From contig NZ_JACVFB010000002.1 in assembly GCF_014529945.1 (NCBI RefSeq), positions 1,178,001-1,242,000 of the forward strand: a stretch of DNA of 64,000 nt. Reading direction: 5' to 3'. Under the pieces are notes generated by a model that saw nothing but the letters and a program-made list of their open reading frames with translations, had not been told where the DNA came from and did not search any database. A program made the translations under genes and the position numbers. The DNA is from Chitinophaga varians. Its GTDB lineage: Bacteria; Bacteroidota; Bacteroidia; Chitinophagales; Chitinophagaceae. Below, in pieces: positions 1-8,123 of this stretch; the stretch's first letter is position 1, and the number at the start of each line of letters is the position of its first letter.

Positions 1-35
1 TATTTGCCTGCAATATAACAAAATTTTATAAAGCG

Positions 36-566
36 TTAGGGTTGTTGCCCTCCTTCCGTGTACCAGGAAGCGTACATGTTGTAGTTTTTGGAGATACGGT
101 TGATCTCCCCTTTGATAAGGGCCATATCGATGTCTTTTACCTTTTTGGCGGGTACGCCGGCCCAGATAGTGCCGGGCTCCACATGGGTGCCTGCCAGTAT
201 CACAGCGCCTGCAGCGATGATGCTGTTGCTGCTGATATGTGCATTGTCCATCACGATGGCGCCCATGCCTATCAGCACGTCATTATCTACCGTACAACCG
301 TGGAGGATAGCATTATGACCGATAGACACATTATTGCCCACAATGGTTTTGGATTTCTCATAGGTACAATGGATCACGGCGCCGTCCTGTACATTCACGT
401 TTTCGCCGAGGCGGATACTGTTCACATCGCCGCGAACCACCGCGTTGAACCATACGGTGCAACCTTTTCCCATCTCTACGTCGCCGACAATGGTGGCATT
501 GGGTGCGATAAAGCAACCATCTGCAATCTTCGGAGTAAATCCTCTTAAGGGTATAATGTGAGACAT
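36..566 (-). CDS. Gamma-class carbonic anhydrase family protein
   Basis: The 176-residue protein is a left-handed beta-helix of hexapeptide repeats, visible as spaced I/V-G-x-x and NA-x-I patterns from about residue 20 to 140. Three histidines (H66, H84, H89) and the R45/D47 and QDG (60-62) positions fit the metal site of the gamma-carbonic anhydrase/YrdA/PaaY family. Members bind zinc or iron; several have no proven anhydrase activity, so the reaction (CO2 hydration) is uncertain. It is cytoplasmic, with no signal peptide. It is divergent from the aminotransferase gene, and the two share an 85-base promoter region. Confidence 0.9.
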   Translation of the reverse strand: MSHIIPLRGFTPKIADGCFIAPNATIVGDVEMGKGCTVWFNAVVRGDVNSIRLGENVNVQDGAVIHCTYEKSKTIVGNNVSIGHNAILHGCTVDNDVLIGMGAIVMDNAHISSNSIIAAGAVILAGTHVEPGTIWAGVPAKKVKDIDMALIKGEINRISKNYNMYASWYTEGGQQP

Positions 567-626
567 AACTGATAGTTTTAATCTGAATGTTACAAAGATA
601 ACAATTACTAATTAGCCGTTGTTTTC

Positions 627-634
627 TACCTTCG
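627..634 (+). promoter_or_regulatory. -7 element of the aminotransferase promoter
   Basis: TACCTTCG is one base from the Bacteroidota consensus TAnnTTTG. It lies 17 bases before the ATG at 652, which would put the transcript start just upstream of that ATG. This argues against the earlier in-frame TTG at 619 as the start codon. Confidence 0.5.
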
Positions 635-651
635 CAGAGAATGTAAGAGAT

Positions 652-1833
652 ATGAACAACAGGCAACTTTTTTTGCAGCACGTAGCGCAAACATCAGATG
701 CGCCGCTGGCATTGGAGATCGTTAAAGCGGAAGGCATGTACATGTGGGATGTCAACGGCAGGAAGTATCTGGACCTGATTGCCGGCATCAGTGTATGTAA
801 CATGGGGCATTGTCACCCTGCCGTGGTGAAAGCCATTCAGGAACAGGCGCAACAGTATATGCACCTGCTTGTATACGGAGAATTCGTACAGTCGCCACAG
901 GTAGCCTATGCGAAGGCGCTGACCCAACATCTTCCCGAAAACCTCGACAGCGTATACTTTACCAACTCCGGCGCCGAAGCCGTAGAAGGGGCCATGAAAC
1001 TGGCCAAACGTTTCACCGGCAGAACAGAGGTCGCTGCTTTCAACCGCAGCTATCACGGTTCCACACAGGGCGCACTCAGCATCCTGGGTGATGAATACTG
1101 GCGTAACGCTTACAGACCGCTACTCCCCGGTATACAACACCTCGAATATAACAATTACGCGTCACTGGAGCTGATCACCCATCATACCGCCGCAGTGTTC
1201 GCAGAAAGCGTGCAGGCAGAAGGCGGTGTGAATCTCCCCCAACTGGAATGGATACACGCTTTACGTGCCAAATGCAACGAAACCGGTGCCCTGCTGATAC
1301 TCGACGAAGTACAATGCGGCCTCGGTAGAAATGGAACGCTCTGGGCTTTTGAACAACTGGGCATCATCCCCGATATCCTGTTGCTCGGCAAAGCGCTGGG
1401 GGGCGGTATGCCACTGGGCGCGTTCATCTCTTCCCGCACCATCATGTGGAGCCTGACCAACAATCCGGTGCTGGGCCACATCACTACCTTTGGCGGGCAT
1501 CCGGTAAACTGCGCCGCAGGTCTCGCCGGTTTCAACGCCCTGCTGGAATCACAAGTGATCAAAGACGTGAACGCGAAAGGAGAACTGTTCCGTAAACATT
1601 TGCAACACCCTGCTATTAAGGCGGTCCGCTCACTGGGACTGATGATGGCAGTGGAACTGGAAAGTTTTGAAGTCAATAAAAAAACAATTGACTACTGTAT
1701 TGCGAATGGCGTACTGACAGACTGGTTCCTCTTTGCGCCGGAATGTATGCGCATTGCGCCACCGCTGATTATTACAGAAGAAGAGATTGTACAAGCTTGT
1801 AAGGTGATCTGTGAAGGATTGGATCAGTTATAA
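652..1833 (+). CDS. Class III PLP-dependent aminotransferase
   Basis: The 393-residue fold-type I aminotransferase carries the class III signature: an acidic residue that contacts the PLP pyridine nitrogen in LILDEVQCGLGR (D218) and the Schiff-base lysine in LLLGKALGGGMP (K247). An SGAEAVEGAMKLAK segment binds the phosphate. Length and motifs fit the acetylornithine/4-aminobutyrate/ornithine aminotransferase group; the exact amino donor cannot be told from sequence, and no arginine or GABA pathway gene is adjacent. The ATG at 652 is preferred over an upstream TTG at 619 because a promoter-like element lies between them. A strong terminator follows. Confidence 0.9.
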   Translation: MNNRQLFLQHVAQTSDAPLALEIVKAEGMYMWDVNGRKYLDLIAGISVCNMGHCHPAVVKAIQEQAQQYMHLLVYGEFVQSPQVAYAKALTQHLPENLDSVYFTNSGAEAVEGAMKLAKRFTGRTEVAAFNRSYHGSTQGALSILGDEYWRNAYRPLLPGIQHLEYNNYASLELITHHTAAVFAESVQAEGGVNLPQLEWIHALRAKCNETGALLILDEVQCGLGRNGTLWAFEQLGIIPDILLLGKALGGGMPLGAFISSRTIMWSLTNNPVLGHITTFGGHPVNCAAGLAGFNALLESQVIKDVNAKGELFRKHLQHPAIKAVRSLGLMMAVELESFEVNKKTIDYCIANGVLTDWFLFAPECMRIAPPLIITEEEIVQACKVICEGLDQL

Positions 1834-1855
1834 TAATATCATTGTCTTAAAATAC

Positions 1856-1894
1856 AAAAGCCTGCACTGAATGCGCTTTCAGTGCAGGCTTTTT
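1856..1894. terminator. Rho-independent terminator after the aminotransferase gene
   Basis: A perfect 16-base inverted repeat (1856-1871 with 1878-1893) around a short loop has A-rich and T-rich outer ends, so it can work on both strands. It separates the plus-strand aminotransferase from the minus-strand gene ending at 1977. Confidence 0.9.
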
Positions 1895-1976
1895 GGTTTG
1901 ATATCACTATGTGTTGGCATGCATATGATGTAGCATATGCATGATTTTTCGCTATAAGATCACAGGTTTTTTGATG

Positions 1977-2261
1977 TTAGAATCTGTCGAGGACTATCAG
2001 ATAGATGTACAGCGCTATGGTGATGGCTATGTTGATCATCAAAATGTAAACTGATAATGGGAGCTTCTTTTTGATATACAGCCAGATGTTGAATCCAACC
2101 TGAAGGCAGACAAAAGGAAGATGTAGCCATGCGTAGTCGCTGTGATGGTCTCCTCCGCTTCCAAAGATACCAAATGCAATAAAGGCACTGGGCACTTGTA
2201 ACAGGAAGAACAACACAATATTGATGGGTACCAGGAGAATAGATATAATTAGTCGCTTCAT
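1977..2261 (-). CDS. Small membrane protein, paralog of the one at 2797-3090
   Basis: A 94-residue protein with about three hydrophobic helices. No family is recognised. It is clearly related to the protein at 2797-3090: both share the pattern DYA-x-L-x-LPF-x-CLQ-x-G-x-NIWLY followed by a hydrophobic segment with INIA. The ATG at 2261 is preferred over a GTG nine bases upstream. It lies 16 bases downstream of the stop of the next small gene, so the run from 5049 to 1977 may be one transcript. Confidence 0.65.
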   Translation of the reverse strand: MKRLIISILLVPINIVLFFLLQVPSAFIAFGIFGSGGDHHSDYAWLHLPFVCLQVGFNIWLYIKKKLPLSVYILMINIAITIALYIYLIVLDRF

Positions 2262-2277
2262 TATTTTCACTATAAAG

Positions 2278-2601
2278 TCATAGATATAGCAATATTTTTA
2301 TTGCTGCGGGTTTAATCCTTTCTAATGTAACACCCGTTATCCCCGCTTTTCCGCGACCTGATAAAAAGGTATTTGCCAGGACAAAAGGTGACATCAAAAG
2401 TATATCTCCCTTGTAGTAAATATTACTGGTCTGCATTGTCTCTGATTGATGAGGAGGTATCCAATCTCCCATATGAGCTCCTGACCGAAATTTCCAGGTG
2501 TGCTGTTCAATGTAATCACTGCTGTTTACATAACATAATATACCCACAGTGGCAAGTGTTAGCAGTAGCAGCGTATAGGAGGTAGTTTTCCTGGTGATCA
2601 T
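2278..2601 (-). CDS. Small membrane-anchored protein of unknown function
   Basis: The 107-residue product has an N-terminal hydrophobic anchor or uncleaved signal (about residues 9-26, TLLLLTLATVGILCYV) followed by a mixed domain probably outside the inner membrane. No family is recognised. It lies between the two paralogous membrane-protein genes in the same direction. Its ATG is inside a second overlapping reading frame (2516-2767); only one of the two may be real, and this one has the more ordinary composition. Confidence 0.5.
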   Translation of the reverse strand: MITRKTTSYTLLLLTLATVGILCYVNSSDYIEQHTWKFRSGAHMGDWIPPHQSETMQTSNIYYKGDILLMSPFVLANTFLSGRGKAGITGVTLERIKPAAIKILLYL

Positions 2602-2767
2602 GCAATGGTAGTGTGTTTATTTTTTGTGCTGCCCAGAAAAAGAAGTATGGCAGTATTGAATCCCTGGTGGTGTCAGTTTTTAATACGGATACAATAACGA
2701 TGAGTAGAATACCCAGTAGCAGTGAGGTGCAAATATTTCTTACTATCGTGTTTAAGTGTAGATGCAT
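2516..2767 (-). CDS. Possible small membrane protein, doubtful
   Basis: An 83-residue reading frame with ATG start and one strong hydrophobic helix (about residues 13-29). Its last 28 codons overlap the next gene (2278-2601) in another frame. The segment RDSILPYFFFWAAQK loosely recalls the DYA-x-L-x-LPF block of the flanking paralogs, so it could be a decayed third copy, but that is weak. It is listed mainly because 2602-2796 otherwise has no gene. Confidence 0.25.
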   Translation of the reverse strand: MHLHLNTIVRNICTSLLLGILLIVIVSVLKTDTTRDSILPYFFFWAAQKINTLPLHDHQENYLLYAATANTCHCGYIMLCKQQ

Positions 2768-2796
2768 GTTTGCTGACAGTATTGTTGATATAATGA

Positions 2797-3090
2797 CTAA
2801 AGCATTATTGGAAAAATGTGAATGAACAGGTACCAGTAAAGCGCCAGCACCACAGCAATATTAATCAGCAGCGAATACAATGGCAGACGAAATCTGCCTT
2901 TTACATACAGCCATATATTGATGCCGATTTGCAGACAGGTAAACGGCAGAAACAACTGTGCATAGTCGCTTTTGTCAATTGTAACGATGGCTGATTGCAG
3001 TATACGCATGAAAGTGCCTAGTGTACATAAAAAAGCGAATAAGAAGATATTTAATGCTATCAGCAGCATAATTCTTGTTATGACTTTCAT
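2797..3090 (-). CDS. Small membrane protein, paralog of the one at 1977-2261
   Basis: A 97-residue protein with about three hydrophobic helices. The middle motif (SDYAQLFLPFTCLQIG, then NIWLYVKG) is nearly superimposable on that of the protein at 1977-2261, showing a local duplication. No known family is recognised. Start ATG at 3090. About 92 bases separate it from the upstream lipoprotein gene. Confidence 0.65.
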   Translation of the reverse strand: MKVITRIMLLIALNIFLFAFLCTLGTFMRILQSAIVTIDKSDYAQLFLPFTCLQIGINIWLYVKGRFRLPLYSLLINIAVVLALYWYLFIHIFPIML

Positions 3091-3182
3091 AAGAGACTGG
3101 ATTGTTAAATTAGATCACAGAAAAGCATCAAACAACCAGAAAGAAATATACAACGGTGTGGCAATAGCCACCAGCAGGTATA

Positions 3183-3668
3183 TCACCTGGTTGCCGGTAT
3201 GATGCTCATGATCTGTCTGTCATCATATAATTTGTACCTCAATTCAACGTCTTTATCCCGGAAATAATATCTGATGGTAATTTTTTGTCCTTTCTTCGCC
3301 CTTGACTTCCATGCATCTCCCCAGGTATATTTGATGTTGACCGGTATTAGTTTTACGACTTCCGCTACAGCTGTGGATTGCCCGTTTTGCAATACATATT
3401 GAGTGATTGTCTGTTGGCCGGCAAGGTGGTCCTTTATATATTCCAACTCTTTCTCACTTTCACGAAGTTTATAACCGTTCAGATGATGGTGACTAATAAA
3501 TTGTTGGTCAATAGTGTCTCGCCACGGAAAAAATAATGCCTCTTCCGAAGGATAATAGAAGAGAATATATCCTTTTTGATAACGGATAATATTCCCCTGA
3601 GGAACAAGCAGTGTTTTGTTACAGGAAGTAAAAATGCACAGCAGAATAAGAACATATTTTCTCATCAT
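3183..3668 (-). CDS. Putative lipoprotein of unknown function
   Basis: The 161-residue protein begins with a hydrophobic leader ending in FTSC (C16), a plausible though weak lipobox, so it is probably a lipoprotein. The mature part is polar with many Tyr and Arg residues and no recognised domain. Its ATG overlaps the stop codon of the upstream gene (3665-3668, ATGA arrangement), so translation of the two is probably coupled. Two adjacent ATG codons make the exact start ambiguous by one residue. Confidence 0.65.
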   Translation of the reverse strand: MMRKYVLILLCIFTSCNKTLLVPQGNIIRYQKGYILFYYPSEEALFFPWRDTIDQQFISHHHLNGYKLRESEKELEYIKDHLAGQQTITQYVLQNGQSTAVAEVVKLIPVNIKYTWGDAWKSRAKKGQKITIRYYFRDKDVELRYKLYDDRQIMSIIPATR

Positions 3669-4099
3669 CGATATTCTTTCCAGGTACCATATTTATAATA
3701 GTCTATCTCAATATCATCAAAGTAAAGGACCAACCCCTCTCCTTTTAGTGCGCCTGTCTTTGGATCATATTCTTTCAGATATGACTGGTATTTCGGTTGG
3801 TGAAGCTTTCCTTCGATGTTGATTTTTTTATCTTTGTTAAGTCCCCGCTTTTCTTCAATCATTGAAATTCGGCTGTCAGCATCGAAGTAATACCATGTGC
3901 CGGCCGGGGTATCATTCTCATAAAATCCTAATGCTTCCAGTGTACCTGTTTTGCGATAATAGCTTTTGAAAATGCCATTCTTTTTCCCTTTCCGGTAGTA
4001 GGTTTCGGTCGATCCGTCTTTACTCCTGATAAATCCGTTGAGTGTTGTGTCTATGGGCGTTGTAAATAAGAGGTACGCCGTTGCAATCGCAGCTAACAT
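3665..4099 (-). CDS. YwqK/MORN-like repeat protein
   Basis: About 144 residues with repeats of the type Y-x-x-G-x-x-x-G-x-(F/W)-x-x-Y (for example YYRKGKKNGIFKSYY and FYENDTPAGTWYYF), the pattern of MORN or YwqK-like proteins. These are often annotated as antitoxins, but no toxin is visible and the repeat alone does not prove that role. A hydrophobic N-terminal segment suggests export or membrane anchoring. A GTG at 4144 would give a longer form overlapping the upstream gene by 29 bases; the ATG at 4099 is preferred. Confidence 0.6.
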   Translation of the reverse strand: MLAAIATAYLLFTTPIDTTLNGFIRSKDGSTETYYRKGKKNGIFKSYYRKTGTLEALGFYENDTPAGTWYYFDADSRISMIEEKRGLNKDKKINIEGKLHQPKYQSYLKEYDPKTGALKGEGLVLYFDDIEIDYYKYGTWKEYR

Positions 4100-4115
4100 T
4101 TTTTTATCGCTTTTA

Positions 4116-4637
4116 TCAGTTACAGGTAGTATAAGGATCTGCACATTGTGTTTCCGGTGGTATCCAACCGATATATAGTTTTCCTTTTTGCCAAAGGGAA
4201 ATCTTTACCCAACTCGACTTGCAGGCTAATACCTGAACCAGTTGATTGGTCCATTCCGGAATGGTTGATTTATTCGATTTCTTACTGGGTTCACTGTAAA
4301 TAGCGATGTTTCCTGTATAAGATGTAAGATAGGTGCCAATGACAGGGGATTTTTTCACCCAGCCTCTGGATGTTCCGTTGGTAAGTGCATACATGGCGGA
4401 TACGTTGAACAGGCTATCGTTATCTTCCTTTAGACGAAAGACAATGAAGTCTTCATCTCTGAAATTGTGTTTTACATATTTGATGATATTGCCTTTGTTG
4501 TCATATAATTCGGTCTTACCGCGGAAGTCCGGGTCCATGAGCACAAGGCAGTTGCAGGTGTTGGGCCCCTGTGCATTGCTGTGAAGGGATAGGAGCTGTA
4601 GGCAGTAAAACAGGCATAAGGTTAAGATCGTTTTCAT
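4116..4637 (-). CDS. Secreted protein, possibly with an SH3-like domain
   Basis: The 173-residue product has a signal peptide (cleavage expected after SNA, near residue 22). The second half has a block typical of bacterial SH3-like domains: IAIYSEPSKKS, then a stretch reading VQVLACKSSWVKISL and ending with GWIPP. The assignment is by pattern only. It has several cysteines (NTCNCL, ACKSS, QCADPYTTC) that could form disulfides in the periplasm. It lies 10 bases after the stop of the upstream secreted protein gene. Confidence 0.6.
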   Translation of the reverse strand: MKTILTLCLFYCLQLLSLHSNAQGPNTCNCLVLMDPDFRGKTELYDNKGNIIKYVKHNFRDEDFIVFRLKEDNDSLFNVSAMYALTNGTSRGWVKKSPVIGTYLTSYTGNIAIYSEPSKKSNKSTIPEWTNQLVQVLACKSSWVKISLWQKGKLYIGWIPPETQCADPYTTCN

Positions 4638-4647
4638 GTTGAATTGA

Positions 4648-5049
4648 TTACGGGATATAACAAAGTCCTTTCAGGTTATCTGATGTAAAGAGGTCCCGGA
4701 CAATTTTTCCTCCTTCCAGCTTAATTAATTGGTGGTTATACATTATACCACCGATATGCATTTTGCCGGCGGTTTTCCAGAGTAGCGATGTGATATTCAG
4801 ATCATAAAACCGACCTGTTAATATCGGATCGCATTTATCAATGTTTTCTTTCTTAGAAACAATTTTTATAGTTGAATCATTTCTGGTGGCATAGATGATG
4901 TATACCTCCTGAATGGAATCGATGTTTAGGATATGAAAGGCCGTGTTGCTGTGCGGTCGGTTGGTTGAAACAGGAGACTGGCTATATACCTTTGTTACCA
5001 CAAAGCATATGACTACAGTAATCAGGCATTTAATTTTCAATGGAATCAT
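4648..5049 (-). CDS. Secreted protein of unknown function
   Basis: A 133-residue protein with a clear signal peptide (hydrophobic core ITVVICFVV, cleavage near VYS-QS). The mature part has no recognised domain; it contains two cysteines. It is the first gene of the minus-strand run of small exported proteins that continues to position 1977. Only 41 bases separate it from the upstream gene at 5091, so it may be expressed by read-through from the DUF5686 operon. Confidence 0.6.
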   Translation of the reverse strand: MIPLKIKCLITVVICFVVTKVYSQSPVSTNRPHSNTAFHILNIDSIQEVYIIYATRNDSTIKIVSKKENIDKCDPILTGRFYDLNITSLLWKTAGKMHIGGIMYNHQLIKLEGGKIVRDLFTSDNLKGLCYIP

Positions 5050-5090
5050 TTCATACAGTTTAACCGGGATAACATTGTAGGTTGCTGTTG

Positions 5091-5480
5091 TTAACTATTC
5101 AGCCGGGTCATTTCCATCACTACTTGTCGGGCGAACACTTCCAGTTTCGTATCTTCTAAAAATTCCAGGTAGTAATAATACTCTGCTTTGGATGTCATTT
5201 CATGCAGGTTATTATTCATCTCAAAATGGCCGCGGTAGAAGAGATCGATGGTGCTCCCGGGTTGGGTGGGATTAAAGCTACAGGCGCCTAACCGGGCATC
5301 ATGAAACGTAATCACGATTCTGTCGTCGTCATTGGTAAATCTCAATTCCAGCTTCCGCTCCATCAGGCTATAGGTGAGGCGGATGCATTCGAAGTCGTTG
5401 TGGAGGTCGTAATACATATCTCCTATCTCGCCGGACAACAGCGTATCGAATAAGGCGGTATGTGTTACGTCTTTTTTCAT
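5091..5480 (-). CDS. Conserved-looking cytoplasmic protein of unknown function
   Basis: A 129-residue soluble protein with many aromatic and acidic residues and no signal peptide or recognised motif. The ATG overlaps the stop of the DUF5686 gene in a TGATG arrangement (5478-5482), so the two are almost certainly translated in a coupled way. This link is the only hint of function: something connected with the outer-membrane DUF5686 protein or its expression. Confidence 0.65.
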   Translation of the reverse strand: MKKDVTHTALFDTLLSGEIGDMYYDLHNDFECIRLTYSLMERKLELRFTNDDDRIVITFHDARLGACSFNPTQPGSTIDLFYRGHFEMNNNLHEMTSKAEYYYYLEFLEDTKLEVFARQVVMEMTRLNS

Positions 5481-7987
5481 CAGAACTGCAATTTAAAGCT
5501 GCCGAATACGCCGAATTTCTTGTTGGCCGGTTCATCAGGCAATACATCCGGGGCCACACGCCAGATGAAGTCTACCCGCAGAAATTTGAAGATATTTTCG
5601 ATACCGGTGCCTACTTCCAGATAAGGGTTGCCCTGGAGTGTCCGGAAGGGATAACCGTTATACAGGTTCAGCTTTTTATTCGGTTCAGACAGGGAGCCTA
5701 CCACCCCTTTAGCGGTCCAGAACTGGCGCCATTTCAATTTCTTGATGAGCGGGATGTATCCGAAGATACCGTTACCGATGGTATGTTCTACGTTGAAGCC
5801 AACATATTGATCGCTGAGGAATTCGAAGCGGTTCATCATGTTGAAGGCGTATTTGTTGTAGTAGTAGATTTCGTTGCCGGGGTGTACTTCGAGAGAAGTA
5901 TAGGGCACGGTACCGAAGATCTTGCCACCAAAAACATTGTAGTAGAGAGAGCCGAAAGGCGGTAGTTTAATGTAGTCAGATACGCTGAGGGATACACGCT
6001 GATATTGCTGGCCGCTGTTGGCGATACCCGGGATACCCACGGCGTATTTCAGTTCCGTGATAGGGTATTTACTGCCGAGGCTGATCCGGTAGTAGTTGCC
6101 TTCGAGGAATTGTTCATGGAAAGCCCAGCGGAGTTTCAGTTCCACTTCCGTTGTTGTAAGGGGATCGCGGTTGCTGATCGTTTTGGGATAGAAATCTGCG
6201 GTTGGCAGCGGCTCGTATGGTCTGGCCTGTTTATGCAGCAGTGTTATCTGGTGTGAAAAACCACTATAATATTCCTTGAAGAATTCCAGCCGTTGTTCCT
6301 GTATCATGAGGAACTTCTGCGGGATACCATTTTTACGGATGGCGAGGGTAAAGATGTTGTCGGTACCTACTTCGTCGTAGTAGTGGGAACCGTTGTCAAG
6401 GTCTTTCGTATAGGCGCCGTAGAGGTACATGCGCGGATGCCGCTTCAGCAGCCAGAGGGCAGACATTTTTCCTTTATAGACGTTATCCTTGAAGCCATAG
6501 GCCAGATATCCGTAGAGGTATATGTCTTTGTTGAATTTGGGAGTGGTGCCAAGGTCGAGGCGCAGGCGGAACCCTTCCAGCCGGTTCTGGGAAAAGAGGT
6601 AGTAGTAAGGTCCCCATTCTATGGGCCCGAACGGTTTATAGCCCGTTGCCAGGAAGCGGATGGTGTTGGAATATTTCTGGAAAAGCGGCATCCGTTGGAG
6701 GGTATCCACCATTTTGTAGATACTGATCTCATTTTTACTCAGATCTTCCGGCCGGTTGTCGTTCCAGAAAGATTCTTTGCGCACCCGGGCGCTGTCGAGT
6801 ACTACGACTGCTTCCGGATATTTTTTGTTACTGAAGATGTTGGTCGCGGCGGTGTCATTCGTGATCACATTATCGTAGGTGGTGCTTTTACGGCCGATAA
6901 AGTCGAATGTTTTACCGGGTTTGGGGCTGGGCGCCCAGAAATCGGCCACGAACTTGTCTTTGTAAAGGAACCAGGTACTGTCGTGTAGTTGTCTGAATTC
7001 CTGTACCATGCTTACGCGGCGGACGAAGTTGATGTTAGCGTCTTTGGGGACAGACAGCGTGACTTTCATGACGGCGTAGGTGGTGTCATGCACCCAGATG
7101 TCGCCGATAAACGTGTTTTCCCCTTTTCGTTTAGGCGTGAAATTGAGTTTGATAAACCGCTGGCTGCTGATATACTGGGTATCGGCTATCTTATAGTCGT
7201 AGTAGAACGCGCCGTTGTGGTGTATCGGACTAACGAACTGTTTGTCGAATACCGGTATGAAATTATTGTAGACGTTGATATTCTGGTACATACCGCCGAG
7301 GAATTTCGTCACGCTTTCATTGTCGATACCGGAGGTACGGGCGGCTTTGATGATTTCTTTTGTTTTGCGGGGGGATGACTGAAAATAGTAATCCGACAGC
7401 GATTCTGTCAGGAAGATGGGGAGGAATGGTTTATCTTCTGATGTGCTGTCAATGTTGTCAAGGATAAAGGCAAATGGTTTGGTAAACCTGTTTTTGGACA
7501 GTTTTTCCTTATTCAGGTTTTTCATGTCCAGTTCCAGTTTGTTATATACCTCGTATTTATAGTTATCTAGCCGGTTGTAGTTGTTTTCCGGTTTATGTTT
7601 AACGATCTGTTTAAGGAGAATGAGGGCGAAGTTAACGTTGGCTTTTATCTCGTATGTTTTCAGGGAAAGATCGGAGCGGGTCACTTCAAAGTTGATGGTT
7701 TGTTCCTTTAATGTCCGGTTGACCGGCATTTTAAGAATAGTATACCCCATTACCCTGACCAGCAACGAATCTGACGGGATAACATTTAGCTCAAATAAAA
7801 ATTTTCCTTCAGCATTGCTCACCATACCAGTTTGTGTATGATCAAACTGAAGGGTCGCGAAGGGAATGATTTCCTGTGAGTGCGCATCTCTCACTGTTCC
7901 ACTGACCTTATATTGCTGCGCCTTCAATTCTGTACACCAAACGCTTACGCCTATTAGGACTGCTATAATTCTTTTCCAACCAAACAT
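5480..7987 (-). CDS. DUF5686 protein with N-terminal carboxypeptidase-regulatory-like domain
   Basis: The 835-residue protein has a signal peptide (AVLIGVSVW..., cleavage near LKA-QQ), then a carboxypeptidase-D-regulatory-like beta-sandwich (YKVSGTVRDAHSQEIIPFATL, about residues 26-110) as found at the N-terminus of many Bacteroidota outer-membrane proteins, then a long DUF5686 region rich in alternating aromatic strands that is likely a membrane beta-barrel (final residues FKLQF). The function of DUF5686 is unknown. The frame is open for 63 more codons upstream, but the ATG at 7987 starts the signal peptide. The small gene at 5091 is coupled to it. Confidence 0.88.
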   Translation of the reverse strand: MFGWKRIIAVLIGVSVWCTELKAQQYKVSGTVRDAHSQEIIPFATLQFDHTQTGMVSNAEGKFLFELNVIPSDSLLVRVMGYTILKMPVNRTLKEQTINFEVTRSDLSLKTYEIKANVNFALILLKQIVKHKPENNYNRLDNYKYEVYNKLELDMKNLNKEKLSKNRFTKPFAFILDNIDSTSEDKPFLPIFLTESLSDYYFQSSPRKTKEIIKAARTSGIDNESVTKFLGGMYQNINVYNNFIPVFDKQFVSPIHHNGAFYYDYKIADTQYISSQRFIKLNFTPKRKGENTFIGDIWVHDTTYAVMKVTLSVPKDANINFVRRVSMVQEFRQLHDSTWFLYKDKFVADFWAPSPKPGKTFDFIGRKSTTYDNVITNDTAATNIFSNKKYPEAVVVLDSARVRKESFWNDNRPEDLSKNEISIYKMVDTLQRMPLFQKYSNTIRFLATGYKPFGPIEWGPYYYLFSQNRLEGFRLRLDLGTTPKFNKDIYLYGYLAYGFKDNVYKGKMSALWLLKRHPRMYLYGAYTKDLDNGSHYYDEVGTDNIFTLAIRKNGIPQKFLMIQEQRLEFFKEYYSGFSHQITLLHKQARPYEPLPTADFYPKTISNRDPLTTTEVELKLRWAFHEQFLEGNYYRISLGSKYPITELKYAVGIPGIANSGQQYQRVSLSVSDYIKLPPFGSLYYNVFGGKIFGTVPYTSLEVHPGNEIYYYNKYAFNMMNRFEFLSDQYVGFNVEHTIGNGIFGYIPLIKKLKWRQFWTAKGVVGSLSEPNKKLNLYNGYPFRTLQGNPYLEVGTGIENIFKFLRVDFIWRVAPDVLPDEPANKKFGVFGSFKLQF

Positions 7988-8072
7988 ATCTGACAACAAA
8001 CTTAGAGTATTTAACGCTAACCTGTATAGTTGCTTTCCTGAAGGTAACGCAGTTATGACGAAAAAAATATAT

Positions 8073-8120
8073 TTTGAAATACAGGAAATTATTTTAGCTT
8101 TGTATTGCAAAGTGCTTTTT
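8073..8120 (+). promoter_or_regulatory. Promoter and dyad (candidate operator) of the regulator operon
   Basis: TTTG (8073-8076) and TAGCTTTG (8095-8102), spaced by 18 bases, match the Bacteroidota -33/-7 promoter. The -7 element overlaps a dyad CTTTG-N5-CAAAG (8098-8112) followed by TGCTTTTT. The same arrangement occurs at 9088-9110 before creD, with 13 identical bases (8108-8120 and 9098-9110). Confidence 0.6.
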
Positions 8121-8123
8121 AGT

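Noticed and set aside
3665..4099. YwqK-like protein considered as part of a toxin-antitoxin pair
   Set aside because: No toxin-like gene lies next to it; neighbours are exported proteins without nuclease or other toxic motifs.
6293..6988. Open frame of 231 codons on the plus strand inside the DUF5686 gene
   Set aside because: It is antisense to a clear outer-membrane protein gene and has no start signal or motif.
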